Both the position numbers and the translations under genes were made by a program. Of a stretch of 10,826 bases of DNA, positions 5,247-10,826 are shown piece by piece; the stretch's first letter is position 1; each line of letters begins with the position of its first letter. The DNA comes from Candidatus Iainarchaeum sp. (GTDB taxonomy: Archaea > Iainarchaeota > Iainarchaeia > Iainarchaeales > GCA-2688035). Location of the stretch: NCBI GenBank assembly GCA_017608725.1, contig JAFCFG010000017.1, forward strand, positions 1 through 10,826. Direction: 5' to 3'. The notes under the pieces were generated by a model. The model was not told the DNA's origin and searched no databases. It saw nothing but the letters and a program-made list of their open reading frames with translations.

Positions 5247-7239
5247 CTTCCCTTACCTCCTTTTTCATTTCCTTGACTTCAATTGGGCAGCTGTTGTGTT
5301 TGCCCTTTACATAGCCGTGAATTGGGCAAACGCTGAAGGTCGGGGTAATTGTATAATAAGGCAATTTGAACCCGTAGGCAATCTTTTTAACAAGCCTGCC
5401 GCAGGCTTCCCTTGATTCTATTGCCTCCCCCAGAAAGCCGTGGAAAACAGTTCCGCCAGTGTACTTGCATTGCAACTCATCCTGGTGCTTTAGGGCATCG
5501 AATATGTCATCAGTGTAATCAACCGGCAGCTGAGTGCTGTTTGTGTAGTACGGGGTTTTCTTGCCAGCTGTCTTTATCTCAGGATAGTTTCTTTTGTCAA
5601 TTCTGGCCAGCCTGTAGCTTGCACCTTCGGCAGGGGTGGCCTCCAAGTTGAATATGTGGCCTGTTTCCTCTTGGAATTCGGTTAATCGTTTCCTGAAAAA
5701 GTCAAGTGTTTTTATTGCAAAGCCCCTCCCCCTTTTGTTTGCAATGCTTGTTTGAAGGAAATTCTCACAGCATTCGTTCATCCCAATGAGGCCAATGGTT
5801 GAGAAATGGTAATCCAGGTTTCCCAGATAGCGCTTGCTCCAAGGCAAGAGCCCTTGGTTCATGTTCTTGTTTACCTCTTTCCTCTTGATTTCCAAGCTTT
5901 CCTTTGCCAGGTAAAGCAAATTGTCCAGCCTCTCAAAGAAGTCAATATCATCCCTTGAAAGGAACCCAAGCTTTGACATGTTGACTGTTACAACTCCGAT
6001 GCTTCCCGTTTTTTCACCTGAACCAAATAGGCCGCCTGTTTTTTGCTTTAGGTCCCGCAAATCCAACTGAAGCCTGCAACACATAGACCTAACATCGCTT
6101 GGCTTCAATGAGCTGTTGACAAAGTTCTGGAAATAGGGTATGCCGTACTTTGCAGCCATGCCAAACAGGGCCTGGCTGTTTTCACTGCTCCAATCAAAGT
6201 CCTTTGTGATGTTGTATGTTGGAATTGGGAAGGTGAAAACCCTGCCGCTCATGTCTCCTGCGGTCATTACCTCAATAAATGCCCTGTTAATCATGTCCAT
6301 TTCATCTTGGTAGTCTGAATATGTTTCATCAGGCAGGAGTTCGCCGCCGTATATCACTGGCATGTCCTTCATGTCAGGTGGAACAACCCAGTCCAGGGTA
6401 ATGTTTGTAAATGGAACCTGGTTCCCCCATCTGCTTGTGGCGTTTGTTGCAAAAACAAATTCCTGAAGTGATTGCTTTACTTTCTCGTAATCTAACTTGT
6501 CCTTTGCAACCAAGGGAGCGAGGTATGTGTCAAAGCTGTTGAATGCCTGGGCGCCAGCCCACTCGTTTTGCAGTGTTCCCATAAAGTTAACTATTTGGCC
6601 GAGGGCTGCATTGAAGTGCTTTGCTGGCTTTGCAGCAATCCTGCCTGTTACGCCCCCAAAGCCCAGTTCAAGTAGCTGTTGCAATGACCAGCCGGCACAG
6701 TAGCCTGAAAACGTCCCATTGCCCAAATCATGGATGTGGAAGTCAGCGCTTCTGTGGGCGTTTGCGATTTCTTCCGGATAAATGTTTCTCAAAGTGTACT
6801 CTGCGATAACAGCTCCGCTTATGTGGGCTTGCAACCCACTCAGGCTGTAGGAGGCATTGCTGTTCTCTGCCACTCTCCAATCAACTACTTGAACGTAATC
6901 GTCAACTATGGTGTTGATTTTCTTCAAAAAGGCAGCAGTATCCCTGATTTGGGCCCTTTGCTGCCTGTAAAGTATGTATGCCTTTGCTGTTTTTGCATGG
7001 CCTGCTTCAATCAGCTCCTTTTCCACTGTATCCTGGATTGCCTCTACTGATGGCGGCTTTGTTCCAAAGCGCTTCTTCAATGAGTGCAGGACCCTGTCAG
7101 TCATTTCCGCTGCTAATTGCCTGTTGGTCCCGCCAACTGCCTTGGCTGCAGCAAAAATCGCATCCTCTATTCTTTTCCTGTCAAAGGGGGCAAGGCTGCC
7201 GTCCCTCTTTTTCACGTTTTCCAAAAAGCGCTTTACCAT
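5221..7239 (-). CDS. nrdD: Anaerobic (class III) ribonucleoside-triphosphate reductase large subunit, lacking the glycyl-radical motif
   Basis: This 672-aa protein is the catalytic body that reduces ribonucleotides to deoxyribonucleotides without oxygen. Residues 1-95 form an ATP-cone allosteric domain (VKKRDGSLAPFDRKRIEDAI). The ten-stranded barrel follows, with GYCAGWSLQQLL (C181), SMCCRLQLDL (C387-C388, candidate thiyl cysteine), GGLFGSGEKTGSIGVVTVN (402-420) and MNECCENFL (487-495). The end TPTFSVCPIHGY plus SCP (C638, C651) gives half of a zinc ribbon. The next 20 residues are unlike the family and stop, with no RVxGY motif. The missing part lies in the overlapping 51-aa ORF. The start is ATG, preceded by GTGGTG at 7249-7254. 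It is the first gene of the nrdD-nrdG operon, with a TATA box at 7325-7332. Two extra Cys pairs suggest a thiol (redoxin) reductant rather than formate, but this is inference. Confidence 0.93.
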   Translation of the reverse strand: MVKRFLENVKKRDGSLAPFDRKRIEDAIFAAAKAVGGTNRQLAAEMTDRVLHSLKKRFGTKPPSVEAIQDTVEKELIEAGHAKTAKAYILYRQQRAQIRDTAAFLKKINTIVDDYVQVVDWRVAENSNASYSLSGLQAHISGAVIAEYTLRNIYPEEIANAHRSADFHIHDLGNGTFSGYCAGWSLQQLLELGFGGVTGRIAAKPAKHFNAALGQIVNFMGTLQNEWAGAQAFNSFDTYLAPLVAKDKLDYEKVKQSLQEFVFATNATSRWGNQVPFTNITLDWVVPPDMKDMPVIYGGELLPDETYSDYQDEMDMINRAFIEVMTAGDMSGRVFTFPIPTYNITKDFDWSSENSQALFGMAAKYGIPYFQNFVNSSLKPSDVRSMCCRLQLDLRDLKQKTGGLFGSGEKTGSIGVVTVNMSKLGFLSRDDIDFFERLDNLLYLAKESLEIKRKEVNKNMNQGLLPWSKRYLGNLDYHFSTIGLIGMNECCENFLQTSIANKRGRGFAIKTLDFFRKRLTEFQEETGHIFNLEATPAEGASYRLARIDKRNYPEIKTAGKKTPYYTNSTQLPVDYTDDIFDALKHQDELQCKYTGGTVFHGFLGEAIESREACGRLVKKIAYGFKLPYYTITPTFSVCPIHGYVKGKHNSCPIEVKEMKKEVREDVQVQRAL
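5255..5260 (-). promoter_or_regulatory. Shine-Dalgarno of the glycyl-radical ORF
   Basis: GGAGGT lies 8 bases before ATG 5244-5246, inside the last codons of the large nrdD ORF. It is a near-perfect complement of the archaeal 16S 3' end. It decides the start of the 51-aa ORF and lies within the 43-base segment that separates the two halves of the ancestral CPxC motif. Confidence 0.75.
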
Positions 7240-7278
7240 TTTTACAACACCACTTAACTCCTAATCCCATTCTGAGAA

Positions 7279-7311
7279 ATTGTTTGAATTACAAACCAGA
7301 ACTCAAACAAT
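7279..7311. repeat. Inverted repeat at the nrdD promoter (candidate operator)
   Basis: ATTGTTTGA (7279-7287) and TCAAACAAT (7303-7311) are exact 9-base inverted copies separated by 15 bases. The pair surrounds the transcription start expected from the TATA box at 7325-7332. It could be a repressor-binding site or a hairpin in the leader RNA. The sequence does not match a regulator box I can name. Confidence 0.45.
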
Positions 7312-7324
7312 AAAGCAACCCTAG

Positions 7325-7332
7325 TTTATAAA
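7325..7332 (-). promoter_or_regulatory. Box A promoter of the nrdD operon
   Basis: TTTATAAA is a perfect, self-complementary TATA box. Read on the minus strand it predicts a start near 7301 and a leader of about 60 bases before the nrdD ATG. It is the best TATA sequence upstream of nrdD. Confidence 0.6.
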
Positions 7333-7565
7333 TGTTGGGCACAGTAAAGTTTATATTTGGTAAACAAATTTTCTTCAGAAAAAAAATTAATTTTTTGAAC
7401 CAAACAGCTTTCTTGAAATGGAAACGGTTCAATTTTTTAATCGCTGCTGCTTGCCTGAATTTGAATTTCTTCTGGCTGGAAAATCCAACTTGGGTTTTTT
7501 CTAGGAAACTTGCTTTATCCTGGCCTTGAACCTTTTCATCAAAAGGGAATTGCTTACAACACTGA

Positions 7566-7754
7566 CAGAGCTGCCTTATTGAAAGCAATGGGAAAGTTTT
7601 GCAGGCAGAAATCACAAGGCTGCCCGATATGGGCAAGGTGAAAAGCCACAGAGTAGTGCAGAGGCTGATTGGCAGGGGCGTAATAGAAAGGGACAAGCTG
7701 GGAAAAACAAATATAGTGCGATTTACAAAAGAAATTAAGGAAGGCCTTTTGTAA
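7566..7754 (+). pseudogene. Winged-helix regulator, 3' remnant
   Basis: A 62-codon open frame ends at TAA 7752-7754 and encodes a well-preserved archaeal winged-helix domain: LIESNGKVLQAEITRLPDMG, then KSHRVVQRLIGRGVIE and LGKTNIVRFTKEIKEGLL. Such domains usually form the C-terminus of longer, often membrane-anchored regulators. Here the frame is closed by TGA at 7563-7565, directly upstream of the domain. The preceding 24 bases make sense only one frame over (LTTLTEL, 7553-7573), which points to a one-base change near 7574. No ATG with ribosome-binding site precedes the domain. I therefore read it as a broken gene, though a short protein starting at TTG 7599 or ATG 7629 cannot be excluded. 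It converges on the nitroreductase gene with a 2-base gap. Confidence 0.6.
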
Positions 7755-7756
7755 AA

Positions 7757-8284
7757 CTATTTCTTAAATTTCTCTTCAACAAATATCTCGCAGTCTTTTC
7801 CCCTGCCAGTAACATGTGGTTTCTCTGCGGAATAGCCAACTGGCAGGATTGCAACAGGCCTCAGGGACTTAGCAGCATTGACTGCAGCAGCGACCTCCTG
7901 TTCATCAAATGCCCCAACCCAAACCGAAGACAAGCCAAGCTCTTCTGCAGCAAGCTGAGCATAAGCGCATGCAATGGTTGCATCCTGCACAGCATACAAG
8001 CGCCAGCCCCTGTTGCTGTATCTGCCAGCGCTTCTCTCCAAATCAGCTACAAAAACAAGAACCAGTGGGGCACTTGCAATAAACCGCTGCCTTAGAGCAG
8101 CTTCTGCCAACTGCTTCTTCTTCTCTTCGCTCTTTACAACAACTATCTTGAATGCCTGAAGGTTGCCAGCGCTCGGAGCCCTGTTTGCTGCATGCAAAAT
8201 CTGATGCAGCTTCTCTTCCCCAACGCCCCTTGGTTGAAAATTCCTTACACTGTGCCTTTTCTCAATCAATTCAAAAAATCCCAT
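7757..8284 (-). CDS. Nitroreductase-family FMN protein
   Basis: This 175-aa flavoprotein of the nitroreductase fold would be an FMN-dependent NAD(P)H oxidoreductase acting as a dimer in the cytoplasm. The FMN-binding start is KRHSVRNFQ (9-17), followed by RAPSAGNLQAF (35-45). The long helix VQDATIACAYAQLAAEELGL and SSVWVGAFDE come next, then the ILPVGY strand near the C-terminus. Length is normal for the small archaeal members. The natural substrate cannot be told from sequence. ATG 8282-8284 has no Shine-Dalgarno, but an AT-rich ATTAAAA box sits 28 bases upstream, so the message is probably leaderless and separate from the glutaredoxin/FTR pair 33 bases upstream. Confidence 0.9.
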   Translation of the reverse strand: MGFFELIEKRHSVRNFQPRGVGEEKLHQILHAANRAPSAGNLQAFKIVVVKSEEKKKQLAEAALRQRFIASAPLVLVFVADLERSAGRYSNRGWRLYAVQDATIACAYAQLAAEELGLSSVWVGAFDEQEVAAAVNAAKSLRPVAILPVGYSAEKPHVTGRGKDCEIFVEEKFKK

Positions 8285-8307
8285 AAGAAAAAGAATTATT
8301 CAAAGGG

Positions 8308-8317
8308 CTTTTAATAA
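8308..8317 (-). promoter_or_regulatory. Box A promoter of the nitroreductase gene
   Basis: TTATTAAAAG on the minus strand is centred about 28 bases before ATG 8284 and begins directly after the stop of the FTR-like gene. Spacing agrees with a leaderless transcript. Confidence 0.45.
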
Positions 8318-8587
8318 TTATTTCTTAAAGAAAAGCCTGCACTTGCAATGCCCGTCTCTCTCCACTTCCTCTTTGTGGTAGGCACAGGGACAGACTATTT
8401 TATCATCCTCTTCCCTGCTTCCTGTGAGGACCCTGCAGGGACAGTATCTCTTGCCCTTCTCCCTTTCGTTCCGTGCAAGACTCTTCATTAAAACATTCAC
8501 AATCTGCCCATCTGGGTTTAATGCAAAACCCTCTTTTTCCGCATGCTCTCTGGAATCAGCCAGGACCTTTTCCTCTAATTCATCCAA
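8318..8587 (-). CDS. Ferredoxin-thioredoxin reductase catalytic-subunit-like protein (ferredoxin:disulfide reductase)
   Basis: This 89-aa [4Fe-4S] protein would take electrons from ferredoxin and reduce a disulfide partner. Three Cys-X-Cys pairs are present: CPC (49-51), CPC (66-68) and CKC (81-83), with His71 and His80 close to the cluster. By analogy with plant FTR, C49, C66, C68 and C81 bind the cluster and C51/C83 form the redox disulfide. Spacing between the last two pairs is longer than in the plant enzyme. No FTR variable subunit is encoded nearby, as in methanogen homologues. The start is TTG (8585-8587) with GGAGG 9 bases upstream; the nearby ATG is out of frame and closes at once. 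The gene starts 18 bases after the glutaredoxin stop, so the two are one operon and probably one electron path. Confidence 0.88.
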   Translation of the reverse strand: MDELEEKVLADSREHAEKEGFALNPDGQIVNVLMKSLARNEREKGKRYCPCRVLTGSREEDDKIVCPCAYHKEEVERDGHCKCRLFFKK

Positions 8588-8605
8588 GAAAGAGCCCCTC
8601 CTGCT

Positions 8606-8839
8606 TTAGAGCTTCAAGGCTTCTTTTATTGCTGCTTCATTGAATCCAATGATTATCTTTCCGTCAATGTCAAGAACCGGAACAGCGGTTTGACCTGACT
8701 TGTTCACCATTTCCTGCATCTTTTCTTGGTTTGTTGAAACATCAAAGTCCTGAAATTCAACTTTATGCTCTTTCAAAAAGTCCTTTGCCATATCGCAGAA
8801 AGGGCATGTTGGTGTTGAATAAACAGTTACAGTAGCCAT
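8606..8839 (-). CDS. Glutaredoxin-like protein (NrdH type)
   Basis: This 77-aa thioredoxin-fold protein of the glutaredoxin/NrdH size class has the CPFC active site (C12-C15), a cis-proline in TAVPV (P54) and the family's GFNE motif (65-68). It would carry electrons as a dithiol to a target enzyme. I chose ATG 8837-8839, which gives a normal N-terminus (MATVTVYSTPTCPFC). An upstream in-frame ATG at 8906-8908 would add a 23-residue extension unlike the family, and it would run through the promoter TTAAAATA (8862-8869). There is no Shine-Dalgarno, so the message is probably leaderless. It is coupled to the FTR-like gene and lies about 1.6 kb from nrdD. This makes NrdD its most likely client, though other client proteins are possible. 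Confidence 0.9.
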   Translation of the reverse strand: MATVTVYSTPTCPFCDMAKDFLKEHKVEFQDFDVSTNQEKMQEMVNKSGQTAVPVLDIDGKIIIGFNEAAIKEALKL

Positions 8840-8861
8840 ACAACAGATTAAATCAAAATAG

Positions 8862-8869
8862 TATTTTAA
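8862..8869 (-). promoter_or_regulatory. Box A promoter of the glutaredoxin-FTR operon
   Basis: TTAAAATA on the minus strand is centred 26-27 bases before ATG 8839, the textbook distance for a leaderless archaeal transcript. Confidence 0.55.
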
Positions 8870-9038
8870 GGCTTTGCCAAAGGCAGATTTTCCCAGGTTG
8901 CAAAGCAAAAAGGCTGGCTGAATTCAAAGCAGTTATTGAAGCACTGCTAAAAGAATTGGAAGAGCAAGGAAATTAGTTAGCCTACCATTTTCTGAAAGAA
9001 CAATAAAACCATTTTAATTTTGCAGGCTGTTTAGTGTA

Positions 9039-9052
9039 AGAAAAACAAAACT
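9039..9052 (-). terminator. Possible T-rich terminator after the DsbA-like gene
   Basis: On the minus strand GTTTTGTTTTTCTT begins 5 bases after the stop of the DsbA-like gene. T-rich tracts of this kind commonly end archaeal transcripts; no hairpin is evident. Confidence 0.35.
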
Positions 9053-9056
9053 GATT

Positions 9057-10259
9057 TTAGCCGCAGGTAACGCTACTACTTCTGCTGCTTGTTGCAGCAC
9101 TCACATCTTGGCCGCATTCCTCTGGTGGCGTATTGAATGCAGAGCAGATCGCCTCTTTGTAAACAGTAGGACTTGCCCCGGCATCGTATACGGTTCCGTT
9201 AACAACAAGGGATGGAGAAACACTAATGTTGTATTGGTCTGAAAGGTCACTATCCTCCATCAAAAGCTTTATCCCCTCAGCACTGATAGCGCACTCTGAT
9301 ATCTGAGCTACATCAATCATGAGTTTATTTGCCTGCTCTTGCCAACAAGAGTCAACATCGCCTCCAATGCAATTGGCATTGAATGCCTCAAGGTAATCCC
9401 AGAACTTCTCCGGGTTATACTTGTTAATGCATGCCTGCCTTGCGCTCTCATAGCTTTCGTGCATATTGCCTTTTCTGTTGTGCAATGCACAGCTATAAAC
9501 TGTCTCACCGTCAATATTCTCATAAGCAACACAACATTCTTCTAAGCCCTCTTCCACTGATTTCCCTCTTGAAGCAAAACAGCTGTAGGCTGCATCTGCC
9601 TTATTCGTCGTAACAGGCCCAATGAACACTACTTTTGCGTCTATTTTGTCTCCAAGCAACTCAACAACCGGCTTCAGCGCATTTTCACCATGGGTGCCAC
9701 CTGGGCAGAAGCTCCAGACAAATAACCTAACAGTTGGCTTGTCGCTCTTTGTAAGTTCAACTGGCTCGGGCACAGGCGCTGGCTCAGGTACTGGAGCTGG
9801 TTCATCCAAAAAGAAGACAGTCAAATTCCTTTGGCCGAGGACCATTGTTGAACCGTCCCTTGTAACATAGACCTGGGTTTGCTGGTCTTGACCGTCTTTC
9901 TCAACGGTAAAATTTGCCAAATACAGGCTGTTGTTTGCTGGTTCTATGGATGTAACCTGCACGTTATAGCCTTCTTCTTTCCCCAGCAGTTCAGTTACAT
10001 AGTCTGCAAGCTTTAGCTTCAAGGCGGTTGTATCAGGTTCATTGCCGCCTGCTGCAAACAGGGGAATACAATTGGTAGAATTGCCTGGGGTAGAAAAGTA
10101 GCCTATTAAGGCACCAACAATCAGGCTAATAATTAGCAGGGCAATTGCTTTGCCTGAGAGGAGTTGGGATTTTGAAGAAGGGTTTTTTTCCTTCTTTTCC
10201 TCTGCCGCAGGTTTTTCTGCCTTTTCCCCTGCTTTTGGCTCTTTGTCTGCTTCAAGCAT
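9057..10259 (-). CDS. Membrane-anchored thioredoxin-fold (DsbA-like) protein
   Basis: This is a 400-aa protein predicted to be anchored by one membrane helix (about 37-55) behind a charged Lys/Glu-rich cytoplasmic tail, with the bulk outside the cell. A first extracellular domain spans about 75-150 (ALKLKLADYVTELLG and a beta-rich part). A proline hinge, EPAPVPEPAPVPEP (153-166), leads to a thioredoxin-fold domain. It starts TVRLFVWSFCPGG (C185) and contains many further cysteines, a SVSPSLVVNG cis-proline strand and the ending ICSAFNTPPEECGQ. The family, common in DPANN and related archaea, normally shows CPYG here; this copy has CPGG, a single-cysteine site. Disulfide exchange outside the membrane is the expected role, with client proteins unknown. 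A TTTTTAAT box lies about 30 bases before ATG. Confidence 0.82.
   Translation of the reverse strand: MLEADKEPKAGEKAEKPAAEEKKEKNPSSKSQLLSGKAIALLIISLIVGALIGYFSTPGNSTNCIPLFAAGGNEPDTTALKLKLADYVTELLGKEEGYNVQVTSIEPANNSLYLANFTVEKDGQDQQTQVYVTRDGSTMVLGQRNLTVFFLDEPAPVPEPAPVPEPVELTKSDKPTVRLFVWSFCPGGTHGENALKPVVELLGDKIDAKVVFIGPVTTNKADAAYSCFASRGKSVEEGLEECCVAYENIDGETVYSCALHNRKGNMHESYESARQACINKYNPEKFWDYLEAFNANCIGGDVDSCWQEQANKLMIDVAQISECAISAEGIKLLMEDSDLSDQYNISVSPSLVVNGTVYDAGASPTVYKEAICSAFNTPPEECGQDVSAATSSRSSSVTCG
9766..9808 (-). repeat. Short tandem repeat encoding a Pro-Glu hinge
   Basis: Two imperfect in-frame copies of about 18 bases encode EPAPVP EPAPVP in the DsbA-like protein. The copies differ at third codon positions, so the repeat has been maintained at protein level and is not a very recent duplication. 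Confidence 0.6.
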
Positions 10260-10285
10260 GATAAATAGACTAGGATTGCAAAACC

Positions 10286-10293
10286 ATTAAAAA
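10286..10293 (-). promoter_or_regulatory. Box A promoter of the DsbA-like gene
   Basis: TTTTTAAT on the minus strand is centred about 30 bases before ATG 10259, leaving room for a leader of only a few bases; no Shine-Dalgarno is present. Confidence 0.45.
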
Positions 10294-10317
10294 GGTTGTT
10301 TTATTGTTAGAGAAAAC

Positions 10318-10782
10318 TCAGGGCCGAATGAAGATAAGGTCCTTCTTTGAATCAATTGCTCTGAATTCCCTGAACAAACGCTTTGCCTTGGGAAAGGATG
10401 CAGCTCTCTTAAAGAAAGAGATTGCAATTGCCGCATCTTTCTTTGCAACCCTGTCAATTTCCCTTTTTGCCTGAAGCAGATTAGCGTGGTGCAGTGCAGT
10501 AAGGCTTACAATTGAGTCAAAGCTTCCCTGTTTGAAAGGCAGCTGCTCTGCCCTTCCAACAACCTTTGGGCCGGGAAACTGTTGCAGCATTTCAATTGCG
10601 GGATCCATTGCAATACACTCTGCCAAGCCCTGAAATTGCCCTGTTGCCAGGCCTGTTCCAGCTCCAATGTCAAGCAACAAGCCATTCAGCCCAGCATTTT
10701 CTTTAATCAGTGTTGCCTTTTCCAGTTGCTCTTCCCTGTGAAGCTCATTGTAGCCAGGGCTTATTGTGTTGTAGTAGCTCAT
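10318..10782 (-). CDS. Small class I SAM-dependent methyltransferase
   Basis: This is a 154-aa Rossmann-fold methyltransferase of the Methyltransf_11 type. Motif I is LLLDIGAGTG, the acidic post-I residue lies in ECIAMDPAIEML, and the motif IV/V region is FDSIVSLTALHHA. The N-terminus SYYNTISPGYNELHREEQ matches a common archaeal/bacterial layout. It is shorter than the usual 200 or more residues: after motif V only a compact end (FFKRAASFPKAKRLFREF) remains, so the C-terminal substrate-binding cover is minimal. The substrate cannot be predicted. I chose ATG 10780-10782; the in-frame ATG at 10816-10818 would add 12 hydrophobic residues. CTTTTTTAC (10807-10815) is placed as a TATA-like box for the shorter start. 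Confidence 0.82.
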   Translation of the reverse strand: MSYYNTISPGYNELHREEQLEKATLIKENAGLNGLLLDIGAGTGLATGQFQGLAECIAMDPAIEMLQQFPGPKVVGRAEQLPFKQGSFDSIVSLTALHHANLLQAKREIDRVAKKDAAIAISFFKRAASFPKAKRLFREFRAIDSKKDLIFIRP

Positions 10783-10826
10783 AAAGGAAATTGTGCTAAA
10801 AAAGTAGTAAAAAAGCATGCCCCCGG

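Larger units (their letters stand above)
7240..7565. other. Intergenic region upstream of nrdD
   Basis: No convincing intact gene is seen in these 326 bases. The left third holds the nrdD leader, the inverted repeat and the TATA box. A second AT-rich box, TTTATATTT (7350-7358), could serve either strand. TTGAACC (7395-7401) and GGTTCAA (7426-7432) form a further 7-base inverted repeat. The right half (about 7440-7565) gives hydrophobic peptides in changing frames on the plus strand, as expected if it is the decayed N-terminal part of the winged-helix gene that follows. Confidence 0.5.

Noticed and set aside
5221..7239. nrdD as a simple pseudogene
   Set aside because: The large ORF is intact over 672 residues. 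The missing C-terminus is fully preserved in the other frame with a well-placed Shine-Dalgarno and ATG, and nrdG is intact. Random decay or one sequencing error does not explain the 43-base segment.
7395..7432. TTGAACC/GGTTCAA inverted repeat as a terminator or operator
   Set aside because: The 7-bp arms have a 24-base spacer in very AT-rich sequence with no nearby intact gene to regulate; chance is a sufficient explanation.
7332..7529. A 65-codon plus-strand frame starting at ATG 7332
   Set aside because: No ribosome-binding site, AT-driven composition (Phe, Asn, Lys) and no domain; at most part of the decayed N-terminus of the winged-helix gene.
7289..7696. A 135-codon open frame on the minus strand upstream of nrdD
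   Set aside because: It crosses the nrdD promoter, inverted repeat and the winged-helix remnant, and its low-complexity Phe/Lys/Leu product looks like AT-rich intergenic translation.
1..10826. CRISPR array, insertion sequence or prophage genes
   Set aside because: No regularly spaced direct repeats, no transposase or integrase motifs and no terminal inverted repeats with target duplications were seen.

Overview
The window is archaeal and most likely comes from a small-genome, DPANN-type lineage; the phylum cannot be fixed from sequence alone. The archaeal evidence is an NMD3 homologue, an aCPSF2-type beta-CASP nuclease, an archaeal HTH regulator family, TATA-box promoters about 27 nt upstream of leaderless genes, bulge-helix-bulge tRNA introns and no encoded CCA. 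The DPANN lean rests on the membrane-anchored thioredoxin-fold protein and on the split genes.

Layout. Bases 1-122 are the C-terminal end of a polyprenol/dolichol-kinase-like membrane protein (+). Bases 139-261 are a tRNA-Arg(CCU) gene interrupted by two introns. An XRE-family regulator (+) follows and meets NMD3 (-) tail to tail. From about 7300 down to 1090 the minus strand holds, in transcription order: anaerobic ribonucleotide reductase nrdD, its activase nrdG, a DUF1858 protein, a 2[4Fe-4S] ferredoxin, a beta-CASP ribonuclease, a polytopic membrane protein and NMD3. Right of nrdD are a decayed winged-helix gene (+), a nitroreductase, a glutaredoxin plus ferredoxin-thioredoxin-reductase catalytic subunit pair, a membrane-anchored DsbA-like protein and a small methyltransferase (all -).

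The main discovery is that NrdD is split. The large ORF (672 aa) ends before the glycyl-radical motif. The missing C-terminus, including RVVGY, is encoded by an overlapping 51-aa ORF in another frame, with its own ATG and a strong Shine-Dalgarno. The break falls inside the C-terminal zinc ribbon, leaving two cysteines on each polypeptide. The glutaredoxin/FTR-like pair and the ferredoxin match the parts of the ferredoxin to disulfide-reductase to NrdH to NrdD electron chain known from Methanosarcina, so the window may carry a near-complete anaerobic dNTP-synthesis module.

The second discovery is the tRNA-Arg(CCU) gene. It folds into a perfect 73-nt tRNA only if a 35-nt intron at position 29/30 and a 15-nt intron at 37/38 are removed. 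Both junctions form good bulge-helix-bulge motifs, and the two motifs compete for the same bases, which suggests ordered splicing.

Expression signals fall into two groups. Genes that open a transcription unit have a TATA-like box 26-30 nt before ATG and no Shine-Dalgarno. Internal operon genes have Shine-Dalgarno sequences and several use TTG starts.
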